From Erwinia sp. ErVv1 (GTDB lineage: Bacteria > Pseudomonadota > Gammaproteobacteria > Enterobacterales > Enterobacteriaceae): a stretch of DNA of 34,503 nt. The translations under genes were made by a program, and so were the position numbers. How positions within the stretch are numbered: the stretch's first letter is position 1; each line of letters opens with the position of its first letter. Shown here in pieces: positions 24,948 to 33,912 of this stretch. The stretch covers positions 229,489 through 263,991 of the forward strand of contig NZ_CDPK01000002.1 of the NCBI RefSeq assembly GCF_900068895.1. Reading direction: 5' to 3'. The notes beneath the pieces are model-generated. The model searched no databases. It was not told the origin of the DNA and was given only the letters and a program-made list of their open reading frames with translations.

Positions 24948-26882
24948 TCAGGACGATTTTCTGACCCGCAAATACCATTCGCACAGCAGGCGAACCTGCT
25001 TACGGGTATAGCCTTTTTCCATCATTCGGTCGACAAAGTCGTCATGTTTTTTCTGCTCATCCGTGGACGTTTTGGCATTAAAGGAAATGACCGGCAGCAG
25101 CTCCTCGGTATTTGAGAACATCTTTTTCTCAATAACCGTGCGGAGTTTTTCATAGCTGGTCCAGTTTGGATTCCGGCCACTATTGTGCGCGCGGGCGCGC
25201 AGGACAAAGTTAACAATCTCGTTGCGGAAATCTTTTGGATTACTGATCCCGGCGGGTTTCTCGATTTTCTCCAGCTCAGCGTTTAATGACTCGCGGTCAA
25301 ATAGCTGGCCGGTATCCGGATCGCGGTATTCCTGGTCCTGAATCCAGAAGTCTGCATAGGTCACGTAACGATCAAAAATGTTTTGACCATATTCAGAATA
25401 GGATTCCAGATAAGCTGTCTGGATCTCCTTACCGATAAACTCAGCGTATTTCGGGATCAGATAGCCTTTCAGGTGCTCAAGGTATTTCTCGGCAACATCC
25501 TGCGGGAACTGTTCACGTTCAATTTGCTGTTCCAGCACGTAGAAAAGATGTACCGGGTTCGCCGCCACTTCTGCGTGGTCAAAGTTAAACACGCGGGAGA
25601 GGATCTTAAAGGCGAAACGGGTCGAGAGACCGTTCATGCCTTCGTCGACGCCCGCGTAATCACGGTACTCCTGATAGGATTTAGCTTTAGGATCGGTATC
25701 CTTCAGGCTTTCCCCATCATAAACCCGCATTTTAGAGTGCGTGCTGGAGTTCTCTGGCTCTTTCAGGCGCGACAGGATACTGAATCTGGCCAGCGTCTCC
25801 AGCGTGCCGGGTGCGCAGGGAGCATGGCTCAGCTCACTGTGGTTCAGCAGCTTGTCATAAATTTTGATCTCTTCAGAGACGCGCAGGCAGTACGGCACTT
25901 TGACGATGTAAACGCGGTCAAGGAAGGCTTCATTATTCTTGTTATTACGGAAGGTCACCCACTCTGACTCATTCGAGTGCGCAAGAATAATGCCGTTGAA
26001 CGGCAGGGCAGAGATACCCTCGGTGCCGTTATAGTTGCCCTCCTGGGTTGCCGTCAGCAGGGGATGCAGCACCTTGATCGGCGCTTTAAACATCTCGACG
26101 AACTCCATAATCCCCTGGTTTGCCCGACAGAGTGCACCGGAATAACCATACGCATCAGGGTCGTTCTGCGCGTGGTTCTCCAGCTTACGGATATCCACTT
26201 TACCGACCAGCGCGGAGATATCCTGATTGTTTTCGTCACCCGGCTCGGTTTTGGCAATGGCCAGCTGCTCAAGGATAGAAGGCCAAACCTTAACGACTCT
26301 GAAGCGGGAGATGTCGCCGCCGAATTCATGCAGGCGTTTTGCCGCCCACGGAGACATAATAGTGCCGAGATAGCGGCGCGGGACACCGTACTCTTTCTCA
26401 AGAATATGGGCATCCTCCTGCGGATTAAACAGGCAGAGTGGATGGTCGTTAACCGGGCTTCGTTCGCCATCGGCGCTTAGCACATAGATAGGCACGCGCT
26501 GCATCAGCGACTTAAGTCGCTCGGCCAGTGAGGATTTACCGCCGCCTACCGGACCCAGCAGGTAGAGGATCTGTTTCTTCTCTTCCAGCCCCTGCGCGGC
26601 ATGTTTCAGGTAAGAGACGATCTGTTCAATCGCTTCTTCCATGCCATAAAATTCTTCAAAAGCGGGGTAGCGCGCAACGACACGGTTAGAAAACAGTCGG
26701 GAAAGGCGTGGCTCCAGGGCAGTATCCACCATTACCGGCTCACCAATAGCCATTAACAGTCGTTCTGCCGCGTTGGCGTATGCACTGCGATCCTGCCGAC
26801 AAACGGTCAGGAACTCCTGCAGAGTGAACTCTTCGTCCTTGGCAGCTTCATAACGCTGACGATAGTGATCGAATATATTCAT
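24948..26882 (-). CDS. yeaG: PrkA-family serine protein kinase YeaG
   Basis: 644 residues, identical in length to E. coli YeaG. The N-terminal PrkA AAA+ domain carries Walker A GPVGGGKSS (110-118, K116). The C-terminal half is the PrkA kinase-like domain (about 390-640). YeaG is a Hanks-unrelated Ser/Thr kinase/AAA protein needed for survival of prolonged nitrogen starvation and other stationary-phase stresses in E. coli. It is first in the yeaG-yeaH operon. AAAGGA lies somewhat far (11 nt) from the ATG, but the start matches the family (MNIFDHYRQRYEAAKDEEF). A sigma-54 promoter match lies at 26966-26981, about 70 nt of leader upstream. Confidence 0.96.
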   Translation of the reverse strand: MNIFDHYRQRYEAAKDEEFTLQEFLTVCRQDRSAYANAAERLLMAIGEPVMVDTALEPRLSRLFSNRVVARYPAFEEFYGMEEAIEQIVSYLKHAAQGLEEKKQILYLLGPVGGGKSSLAERLKSLMQRVPIYVLSADGERSPVNDHPLCLFNPQEDAHILEKEYGVPRRYLGTIMSPWAAKRLHEFGGDISRFRVVKVWPSILEQLAIAKTEPGDENNQDISALVGKVDIRKLENHAQNDPDAYGYSGALCRANQGIMEFVEMFKAPIKVLHPLLTATQEGNYNGTEGISALPFNGIILAHSNESEWVTFRNNKNNEAFLDRVYIVKVPYCLRVSEEIKIYDKLLNHSELSHAPCAPGTLETLARFSILSRLKEPENSSTHSKMRVYDGESLKDTDPKAKSYQEYRDYAGVDEGMNGLSTRFAFKILSRVFNFDHAEVAANPVHLFYVLEQQIEREQFPQDVAEKYLEHLKGYLIPKYAEFIGKEIQTAYLESYSEYGQNIFDRYVTYADFWIQDQEYRDPDTGQLFDRESLNAELEKIEKPAGISNPKDFRNEIVNFVLRARAHNSGRNPNWTSYEKLRTVIEKKMFSNTEELLPVISFNAKTSTDEQKKHDDFVDRMMEKGYTRKQVRLLCEWYLRVRKSS

Positions 26883-27318
26883 AGCGATGCCCGTCCTTTC
26901 ATTTTTAGCACAGGAACCAGGAGCCTAAGTGTGGTTAGCCCCTGAAGGAACTGATGAATGAGTACAGCAACCCTTATGCCAACCAGACATTTTTTTATCG
27001 GGATACACAAATCCTGGGGTCACTCTGCTCATTAAAACTTAACGTTATCTATTAAAGCGTAGTTGGCATTCGTAAAATGTCCTGATGCCGCAAAGCTTTT
27101 CAATGATATTTCAATAACAAAGTTATAATCCAACTTAGCGACAACCTGAACTGGTGCGGTCTGTCGGGAATTTGTAAATTAGCCGCAGCAATTGATTCAT
27201 GCGGATTCATGGCAAAAATTGATTCTGAGTGCTACAGGTTGTATTAGGATTTTAACTTACGCGGCAGAGATTGTTAAACTACCGTACTCGATTGTTATAT
27301 TTATGGAACGAATTAATT
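26883..27318. other. Divergent yeaG-mipA intergenic region (436 bp), AT-rich
   Basis: Holds the sigma-54 promoter for yeaG (listed separately). A TATAAT at 27124-27129 could be a -10 for mipA but would leave a leader of nearly 190 nt and has no good -35. A TGGTGC half-site near 27152 resembles half of an NtrC site only. Nothing coding is evident. Confidence 0.5.
26966..26981 (-). promoter_or_regulatory. Sigma-54 (RpoN) promoter for yeaGH
   Basis: On the - strand TGGCATAAGGGTTGCT fits the -24/-12 consensus TGGCACGnnnnTTGCW with only two mismatches, both outside the key GG and GC pairs, and correct spacing. Transcription would start near 26955, about 70 nt before the yeaG ATG. E. coli yeaG is reported to be NtrC/sigma-54 driven, which supports this assignment. 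Confidence 0.75.
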
Positions 27319-28068
27319 GTGAACTATTTCAAAGTTAGCGCTGTGGCAGTCATTTTATCCTCATCTCTGGCAGCATCCCTTGCTCAGGCCAACCCCTTAA
27401 CCCTCGGTGCCTCTGTCATCTACAGTCAGAGCCCGTATAAAGGGGGGCAGAACCGCTATTACCCTTTACCAATTATCAATTATGAAGGTGACAGCTTCTA
27501 CGTTCGCAGCTTTCAGGCCGGGTATTATCTTTGGAATGACAAACAGGACCAGCTATCGCTGACCGTGCTGGGATCACCGGAAAATTTCAAAACCAGCGAC
27601 ACCGATAATAAGCAGCTGAAAAAACTGGATAACCGCCATATGACCGCGATGGGCGGGCTTGCGTATCGTCACACCAGTGACTGGGGCATCGTACGCACCG
27701 TGGTCGCGGGCGATCTGCTGGATAACAGTAATGGCATTATCTGGGATCTGGCCTATCTTTATCGCTTCCAGATTGGCGATCTGAGCCTGACGCCGGGTAT
27801 TGGTGCGCTGTACAGCAGTGAAAATCAAAATGACTACTACTATGGCGTCTCCAAACGCGAGTCGCGCCGTAGCGGACTTAGCAGCTATGACGCAGACGAT
27901 AGCTGGAGCCCCTATCTGGAGCTGACCGCCGCATATGCGATTAATCAGAGCTGGAACGCATCGCTTTCAGGCCGCTATACCCGTCTGAGCAGCGAAGTGA
28001 AAGACAGCCCAATGGTCGACAATAACGCTCAGGTCATGCTGTGGACGGGCGTTAGCTACACGTTCTGA
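27319..28068 (+). CDS. mipA: MltA-interacting protein MipA, outer membrane scaffold
   Basis: 249 residues from GTG 27319 (248 in E. coli). The signal peptide is NYFKVSAVAVILSSSLAASLAQA, with cleavage before NPLTLGA. The mature protein is an OmpV/MipA beta-barrel: YPLPIINYEGDSFYVRS, GYYLWND, DLLDNSNGIIWD, SSENQNDYYYGVSKRES, DSWSPYLELTA, and a C-terminal aromatic VSYTF typical of outer membrane proteins. It binds the lytic transglycosylase MltA and PBP1B. Starting at 27271 would put 16 residues before the signal. It diverges from yeaG, as in E. coli. Confidence 0.92.
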   Translation: MNYFKVSAVAVILSSSLAASLAQANPLTLGASVIYSQSPYKGGQNRYYPLPIINYEGDSFYVRSFQAGYYLWNDKQDQLSLTVLGSPENFKTSDTDNKQLKKLDNRHMTAMGGLAYRHTSDWGIVRTVVAGDLLDNSNGIIWDLAYLYRFQIGDLSLTPGIGALYSSENQNDYYYGVSKRESRRSGLSSYDADDSWSPYLELTAAYAINQSWNASLSGRYTRLSSEVKDSPMVDNNAQVMLWTGVSYTF

Positions 28069-28087
28069 TCGCCTGTTATCGCATCAA

Positions 28088-28110
28088 AAAAGGGCGCTCT
28101 GCGCCCTTTT
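28088..28110. terminator. Bidirectional-looking intrinsic terminator after mipA
   Basis: AAAAGGGCGC (28088-28097), TCT loop, GCGCCCTTTT (28101-28110): a perfect stem with A-tract before and T-tract after. It lies 19 bp after the mipA stop and about 40 bp before the yeaE start. Confidence 0.9.
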
Positions 28111-28148
28111 GCATGATAGTCACCCCCAAAAGAGTGCAGGAGGAATGC

Positions 28149-29000
28149 ATGAGCTCATCCGTAAACTTTTCAAAAGAGATAACCTTGCCTTCCATCGGCC
28201 AGGGAAGCTGGTATATGGGGGAAAATAGCGGCCAGCGTAAATCAGAGGTCGCTGCCCTGCAGCACGGACTCGAACTGGGTCTTAGCGTAATCGACACGGC
28301 TGAAATGTACGCAGACGGCGGAGCAGAGGAAGTGGTCGGCGAAGCATTGCAGGGAAGAAGGGACAAGGCCTGGCTGGTCTCAAAAGTTTATCCCTGGAAC
28401 GCCGGGGCCGGGAGTGCCATTGAAGCCTGCGATCGCAGCCTGCGTCGCCTGAAAACGGATTATCTCGACCTCTATCTTCTTCACTGGCCTGGAAGCATCC
28501 CGCTGGAGGAAACCATCACCGCCATGCAGCAACTCCAGCAGGCGGGTAAAATCCGGCACTGGGGCGTATCCAATTTCGATAAGAGTGATCTACAGGACCT
28601 GCTGGCAGAAGAAGGGGGATCGGGCTGCGCGGCTAACCAGGTGCTTTACCACCTGGCCTCGCGCGGAATTGAGTACGATCTTCTGCCTGCGTGCCAGCAG
28701 CGCGGCATTCCGGTGATGGCTTACTGCCCGCTGGCGCAGGCGGGGCGTCTGCGTCACGATTTGATGAATAACGGCGTGATGGCGGAGATTGCACAGCAAA
28801 AGCGCATCAGTGTAGCCCAGCTGCTGCTGGCCTGGGTTATTCGCCAGCAGGGCGTCATGGCTATTCCCAAAGCAGGATCGGTGCAACACGTTGACGAGAA
28901 TGCGGCTGCGTTGAAGGTGGTGCTGAACAGGGAGGAGCTGGCGCTGATGGACCAGGCCTTTCCACCGCCCACCGGGAAGGTCGCGCTCGACGTCGTCTAA
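28149..29000 (+). CDS. yeaE: Aldo/keto reductase YeaE (methylglyoxal reductase)
   Basis: 283 residues (284 in E. coli). TIM-barrel AKR with catalytic tetrad D49, Y54 (VIDTAEMYADG), K79 (VSKVYPWN) and H112 (LLHWPG). The NADPH-binding C-terminal part has AIPKAGSVQHVDENAAAL. The E. coli enzyme reduces methylglyoxal to acetol and other small aldehydes. CAGGAGGA is an excellent ribosome site before ATG 28149; the frame open from 28113 is not used. Convergent with yeaD. Confidence 0.93.
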   Translation: MSSSVNFSKEITLPSIGQGSWYMGENSGQRKSEVAALQHGLELGLSVIDTAEMYADGGAEEVVGEALQGRRDKAWLVSKVYPWNAGAGSAIEACDRSLRRLKTDYLDLYLLHWPGSIPLEETITAMQQLQQAGKIRHWGVSNFDKSDLQDLLAEEGGSGCAANQVLYHLASRGIEYDLLPACQQRGIPVMAYCPLAQAGRLRHDLMNNGVMAEIAQQKRISVAQLLLAWVIRQQGVMAIPKAGSVQHVDENAAALKVVLNREELALMDQAFPPPTGKVALDVV

Positions 29001-29084
29001 GCCGAGCCAGCGCAGGGTCGCGCCTGGCGGCATTCAAACCCGATCGGGTGGCAAGGTAAGGCAGTAAGGGATTAAAGCCTGGTC

Positions 29085-29107
29085 AGGCGGTAACTTTTTT
29101 ACCGCCT
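29085..29107. repeat. Inverted repeat between convergent yeaE and yeaD
   Basis: AGGCGGTAA (29085-29093) and TTACCGCCT (29099-29107) with a CTTTT loop. It lies 12 bp beyond the yeaD stop and may end transcription in both directions, although there is no T-run after the stem. Confidence 0.5.
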
Positions 29108-29119
29108 CACTGCGTATCG

Positions 29120-29998
29120 TCAGGCGTTTTTACGCACTTTAATGGTGGTAGCCAGCCGGGATGGGCTCTCGCCCGAACTCTTCATTGCGGATGAGATACG
29201 CGCTGTTTCCACGCACACCATCGTTTTATAACCCTCATTGGCCATGTCTCCCATACTGCATGACAGTGCAGGGCCAGGGTTCCACGTGACAACGTCACTA
29301 TGGTGGTGGTGGTAGACTTCGATGGTACGCTGACCGACAGTATCGGTGATAACGCTACAGTCTTCAGGTTGGGTATACACGCGATCGACCCGATCGGGGT
29401 AGGTTTGCCTGCCGGATGCAGAGTTTCCCTCAGCCCCGTCACTGACCTTATCAATATAGGGGTGGCCAAGCCCACTCACTTCAACACCGGCGATGTCGGC
29501 AACGTTAAAGTAGCTGTGCAGCGCGGCCGTTGCCTCAAAGTCTCCGTGTGCCTCCAGTTCAATTTCAAGGCGATCGCTGAAGCGGAAGCGCGCAATCAGT
29601 GTGAAATCATGCGGCCAGAGCTTTTTCGTGCGCTCGTCACTTTCCAGCACGAAGGTCAGCATCACGCTCTCTTCATTCTCATCGTGTGCTGACAGCGTCC
29701 AGGGCAGACTACGGGCAAAGCCATGTGCGGGTTCACCTGCCGGACCAAACCACGGCCAGCAGACAGGCACGCCGCCCCGGATGGCTTTCCCTGCGGTAAA
29801 GGCTGTCTTCTCGCTCAGCCAGATAACGGGCTTTTCACTACCAGGCTGCCAGGCAATCAGATGCGCGCCCTGTAAGGTGATGGCCGCCCTGACTTTTGGA
29901 TGAACAATGGTTAAAAGGGGCAGGTCACCTATTTTTCTCTGCGAAATATAGGGGGTGATCTGGTCAGTAACCGCCAGGGAAAAGAGTTTTTCGCTCAT
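29120..29998 (-). CDS. yeaD: D-hexose-6-phosphate mutarotase YeaD
   Basis: 292 residues (294 in E. coli). Aldose-epimerase fold: GAHLIAWQP early, H92 in AHGFARSLPW, catalytic H161 in ALHSYFNVADI and catalytic Glu E264 in VCVETARIS. It interconverts alpha and beta anomers of glucose-6-phosphate and similar sugars. It lies 67 bp downstream of gapA on the same strand, as in E. coli, with a strong terminator between. Expression by read-through or its own promoter is not resolved. Confidence 0.92.
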   Translation of the reverse strand: MSEKLFSLAVTDQITPYISQRKIGDLPLLTIVHPKVRAAITLQGAHLIAWQPGSEKPVIWLSEKTAFTAGKAIRGGVPVCWPWFGPAGEPAHGFARSLPWTLSAHDENEESVMLTFVLESDERTKKLWPHDFTLIARFRFSDRLEIELEAHGDFEATAALHSYFNVADIAGVEVSGLGHPYIDKVSDGAEGNSASGRQTYPDRVDRVYTQPEDCSVITDTVGQRTIEVYHHHHSDVVTWNPGPALSCSMGDMANEGYKTMVCVETARISSAMKSSGESPSRLATTIKVRKNA

Positions 29999-30021
29999 GA
30001 GGAAACCTTTTTCAAGCCGAT

Positions 30022-30047
30022 AAAAAAAGGGCGACCGGAGTCGCCCT
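30022..30047 (-). terminator. Intrinsic terminator after gapA
   Basis: On the - strand AGGGCGAC (from 30047) pairs with GTCGCCCT around TCCG and runs into seven Ts (complement of 30022-30028). It starts 18 bp after the gapA stop. Confidence 0.93.
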
Positions 30048-30065
30048 GATTAGTCTTTCAACTGC

Positions 30066-31073
<1,008 letters not shown>

Positions 31074-31104
31074 CTATTGGTTAGTGAATAAAAGGTTGGC
31101 TGTA

Positions 31105-31132
31105 AAATTACAAAAACCTTACCAGGCGTCAA
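31105..31132 (-). promoter_or_regulatory. gapA sigma-70 promoter
   Basis: On the - strand TTGACG (31132-31127) and TAATTT (31110-31105) with a 16-bp spacer. The surrounding sequence (AAGGTTTTTGTAATTTTACAG) resembles the well-known gapA P1 region of E. coli. Leader of roughly 35-40 nt. Confidence 0.7.
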
Positions 31133-31265
31133 GCGGAATCGCTTCAATTGTTGCGACAAATCAAACCAGCGAGCAGGAATAATTTATCTGAAAGCATGAT
31201 TCGCGGCACCCGTTAGAACCTAATCTTGGGCCTTCCTGCACGAATATAAAGGGGCAGGGGTATCA

Positions 31266-31287
31266 AAGAGTGATCTGAATCACATAA
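31266..31287. promoter_or_regulatory. CRP-binding site between gapA and msrB
   Basis: AGTGA-TCTGAA-TCACA (31269-31284) matches 9 of 10 core CRP bases, and 16 of 22 positions of the full palindrome. It is about 180 bp upstream of the likely gapA start and about 90 bp upstream of the possible msrB start. CRP control of gapA is known in E. coli. Confidence 0.7.
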
Positions 31288-31332
31288 TCGTCTGCTTTTA
31301 CTTTCAGATATCTCTGTAAGCGAAAAAATCCC

Positions 31333-31359
31333 CTGACGTTGTTATGTATTTGTTAGAAT
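31333..31359 (+). promoter_or_regulatory. Possible msrB promoter
   Basis: TAGAAT (31354-31359) is a good -10. CTGACG (31333-31338) is the best -35 but with a short 15-bp spacer. About 40 bp upstream of the msrB ATG. Confidence 0.4.
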
Positions 31360-31399
31360 GATAGACATTATCCAGAACACACCGCCAGAGAGTATCGAT

Positions 31400-31804
31400 A
31401 TGGCTAACAAACATCTGAACCCAGAAACCGATTTGAACGAAGTACAGCGTTATGTGACCCAGGAGCGCGGTACCGAGAGACCCTTTACCGGCAAGCTGCT
31501 GCATAACAAAGGTGAAGGGCTGTATCACTGCCTGGTGTGCAATTCGCCGCTGTTCCTGTCGGAAACCAAGTACGACTCCGGCTGCGGCTGGCCCAGTTTT
31601 TACCAGCCCGTCAGCGATGATGCTATTCGTTATATTGAAGATGACACTCACGGTATGCAGCGTATCGAAATTCGCTGCGGCAGCTGTGATGCCCACCTGG
31701 GGCACGTATTTCCGGATGGTCCTCAGCCTACGGGCGAGCGCTACTGCGTCAATTCCGCTTCGTTAAGCTTTTCTGACGAAGAAGGCAACAACATTAAAGG
31801 ATAG
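31400..31804 (+). CDS. msrB: Peptide methionine-R-sulfoxide reductase MsrB
   Basis: 134 residues (137 in E. coli). The zinc site has two CxxC pairs, C44/C47 (YHCLVC) and C93/C96 (RCGSC). The catalytic Cys is C116 in [11 protein letters not shown]. Core motif [13 protein letters not shown], with C62 a possible resolving Cys. It reduces the R-epimer of methionine sulfoxide in the cytoplasm. ATG 31400 begins MANK, as in E. coli; an upstream frame start at 31358 is inside the promoter region. yeaC follows after 5 bp. Confidence 0.96.
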   Translation: MANKHLNPETDLNEVQRYVTQERGTERPFTGKLLHNKGEGLYHCLVCNSPLFLSETKYDSGCGWPSFYQPVSDDAIRYIEDDTHGMQRIEIRCGSCDAHLGHVFPDGPQPTGERYCVNSASLSFSDEEGNNIKG

Positions 31805-31809
31805 CGGCA

Positions 31810-32088
31810 ATGGTGTTGGATGAGATGATTAATGCCATGACGCCGGATGTTTACCAGCGTCTGCTGACTGCCGTTGAAACGGGTAAATGGGCCGACGGCG
31901 TCGCGCTGACGGATGCGCAGAAAGAGAACAGCCTGCAGCTGGTGATGATGTGGCAGGCGAAATATAATGAGCAGCCGCAGCATATGAGCATTGGCAAGGG
32001 TGGCGAGATGGTGACAAAAAGCAAAAGAGAGCTTAAGGAAGCGTTTGGCATCGTGGATGACAACGTCACCCGCATTAAGCTGCAATAA
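31810..32088 (+). CDS. yeaC: YeaC, DUF1315 small protein
   Basis: 92 residues (90 in E. coli). Typical family sequence MLDEMIN-like start, YQRLLTAVETGKWADGVALT, LQLVMMWQAKYNE, HMSIGKGGEMV and KSKRELKEAFGI. No signal or TM segment; function unknown. It overlaps nothing and starts 5 bp after msrB with AAGGA upstream, so it is co-transcribed with msrB. Confidence 0.93.
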   Translation: MVLDEMINAMTPDVYQRLLTAVETGKWADGVALTDAQKENSLQLVMMWQAKYNEQPQHMSIGKGGEMVTKSKRELKEAFGIVDDNVTRIKLQ

Positions 32089-32156
32089 ATTATTCCTGGA
32101 GGAATAAATGTCGCTGGTTCACGCCACGATCCCCGGTTAAATCCCGGCAGCAGGTT

Positions 32157-32801
32157 TTACCGGAGCGTTCCTTCCGCCCCCTCAGCATTGATAAGCAGCG
32201 CGCCGCTGGCCGCCATTTCCGCCAGCGCCCGCTCACCGTCACCCGCTTCCAGATTCACACCCCGACACCCTGCGACAATCACGCTGACGCGATAGCCCAG
32301 CCTTAGCGCGTCCAGCACGCTATATTTCACGCAGTAATCGGTCGCCAGGCCCATCACCGTTAGCGCCGTCACCCCCTGCGATTTTAACCAGCTGTCCAGG
32401 CCGGTCTGGCTGCGCTGGCCATTGTCAAAAAAGGCGCTGTAACTATCTGTGCGGGGATCCGTTCCCTTATAGATCTGCTTGACGAGCACGCTGCGATTAA
32501 GCTCAGGGTGCAGCTCTGCCCCCTTACTCCCCTGAACGCAGTGATCGGGCCACCAGACCTGGGGCAGCCCATCCAGCTCCCCCATGGTCCAGGGCACTTC
32601 TCCGGCATTTGAGGCGAAGCTGCCGTGGTGATGCGGGTGCCAGTCGAGCGTGGCGACCACCGGCTGACCACGCTGGTGAAAACGCATCGCAACCTGATTT
32701 GCTACGGCGATAACCGCATCACCTTCCTCCACGGCCAGCGCGCCGCCGGGACAAAAGTCATTCTGTAAATCAATCAATAACAGTGCCTGCTGCGTTTTCA
32801 T
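32157..32801 (-). CDS. pncA: Nicotinamidase PncA
   Basis: 214 residues. Cysteine hydrolase (isochorismatase-like) with catalytic triad D11 (LLIDLQNDF), K112 (IYKGTD) and C157 (ATDYCVKYS), and metal ligands D53, H55 (LDWHPHHHG) and H87 (WPDHC). It turns nicotinamide into nicotinate for NAD salvage. It is 9 bp downstream of ansA on the same strand, so probably one transcript. Confidence 0.96.
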   Translation of the reverse strand: MKTQQALLLIDLQNDFCPGGALAVEEGDAVIAVANQVAMRFHQRGQPVVATLDWHPHHHGSFASNAGEVPWTMGELDGLPQVWWPDHCVQGSKGAELHPELNRSVLVKQIYKGTDPRTDSYSAFFDNGQRSQTGLDSWLKSQGVTALTVMGLATDYCVKYSVLDALRLGYRVSVIVAGCRGVNLEAGDGERALAEMAASGALLINAEGAEGTLR

Positions 32802-32810
32802 TATGGTTCC

Positions 32811-33830
32811 TTATTTCTCGTCTGGCGTCAGTTCGCCGCGCAGATTAACCTGCATCAGCTGACGTACCCTGTCGCTCGAAAGGCCCTGTGACAGTAAAAA
32901 ATGGAGCTTGGTCAGCGTCGCCTCGACGGTCAGATCGTAACCGCTGATCACCCCTGCAAGCGCCAGCGCGTTGCCGGTGGCATAACCGCCCATATTGACC
33001 TTACCGGACATACACTGAGTCAGGTTGATAACCACTATCCCGCGCGAGGAAGCCTCCTTAAGCTCCTTCAGGAAGGCAGGGTTTTGGGGGGCATTACCTA
33101 CACCGTACGAGCGCAGAATCAGCGCCTTTACCGGCTGCAGGAGAAAATTACTGACCACATCGGCTGAGATACCGGGATATATCGTCACCACGCCAACCGG
33201 CTGCGGGGTAATCGGATGCACGATCAGCTCACCCTCGCCGTGGGGAGCTGGCGGGGTGTTTAGGCGGCGGATATGAATACCGGCTTCAAGCAGCGGGGCC
33301 AGATTGGGTGAGGCGAACGCATTGAAACCGTCGGCATGTGCCTTGGTCGTGCGGTTACCGCGATAAAGCGTATTGTTAAAAAACAAAGATACTTCATTTA
33401 TCGGGAAGTTCGCCGCCACAAAGAGTGCATTCAACAGATTCTGTTGTCCGTCGGAGCGGAGTTCCTCAAGCGGAATCTGTGACCCTGTCACAATTACCGG
33501 CTTGGCGAGATTTTCCAACATAAAAGAGAGCGCAGACGCGGTGAAGGCCATGGTATCGGTGCCGTGCAGGATCACAAAGCCGTCATAGCGATGGTAGTTC
33601 TGACGAATATCCTCGGCGATGATTTGCCAGTCCTGCGGGGTCATATCCGATGAGTCAATCAGTGGCTGATACTCATGGATGGTAAAGTCAGGCATTTCGG
33701 CGCGATGAAACTCGGGCATATTTGCCAGCTGGGTCTGCAGATGCCCAGACACCGGAATATAGCCCTGGGAAGAACGCTGCATGCCTATGGTTCCACCCGT
33801 ATAGGCCACGTAGATAGATTTCTTTTGCAT
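32811..33830 (-). CDS. ansA: Cytoplasmic type I L-asparaginase
   Basis: 338 residues, as in E. coli AnsA. Active-site residues T14 (YTGGTIG), T91-D92 (HGTDTMAF) and K163 (TTKAHADGFN) are all present. No signal peptide: ATG 33830 gives MQKKSIYVAYTGGTIG. The longer frame from 33908 adds 26 residues that run into the sppA terminator. It hydrolyses L-asparagine to aspartate and ammonia. It forms a likely ansA-pncA operon. Confidence 0.96.
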   Translation of the reverse strand: MQKKSIYVAYTGGTIGMQRSSQGYIPVSGHLQTQLANMPEFHRAEMPDFTIHEYQPLIDSSDMTPQDWQIIAEDIRQNYHRYDGFVILHGTDTMAFTASALSFMLENLAKPVIVTGSQIPLEELRSDGQQNLLNALFVAANFPINEVSLFFNNTLYRGNRTTKAHADGFNAFASPNLAPLLEAGIHIRRLNTPPAPHGEGELIVHPITPQPVGVVTIYPGISADVVSNFLLQPVKALILRSYGVGNAPQNPAFLKELKEASSRGIVVINLTQCMSGKVNMGGYATGNALALAGVISGYDLTVEATLTKLHFLLSQGLSSDRVRQLMQVNLRGELTPDEK

Positions 33831-33879
33831 GTATAAGCTCTGGCCTGTCGTACAGGCGCATGACAGGAATAGGGGTAAA

Positions 33880-33906
33880 GGCAGCCCGACGTGATGCCGG
33901 GCTGCC
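33880..33906 (-). terminator. Terminator-like hairpin after sppA
   Basis: GGCAGCCCG (33880-33888) and CGGGCTGCC (33898-33906) are perfect 9-bp arms with a 9-nt loop. On the - strand the hairpin is followed only by TTT. It lies 7 bp after the sppA stop and before ansA. Confidence 0.65.
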
Positions 33907-33912
33907 ACCGGG

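Noticed and set aside
25383-25967. 194-codon + strand frame
   Set aside because: Antisense to yeaG, which is intact over its full family length. No independent start signal.
27145-27160. Possible NtrC enhancer near the yeaG promoter
   Set aside because: Only one half (TGGTGC) matches; the other half is absent, so it is not listed as a feature.
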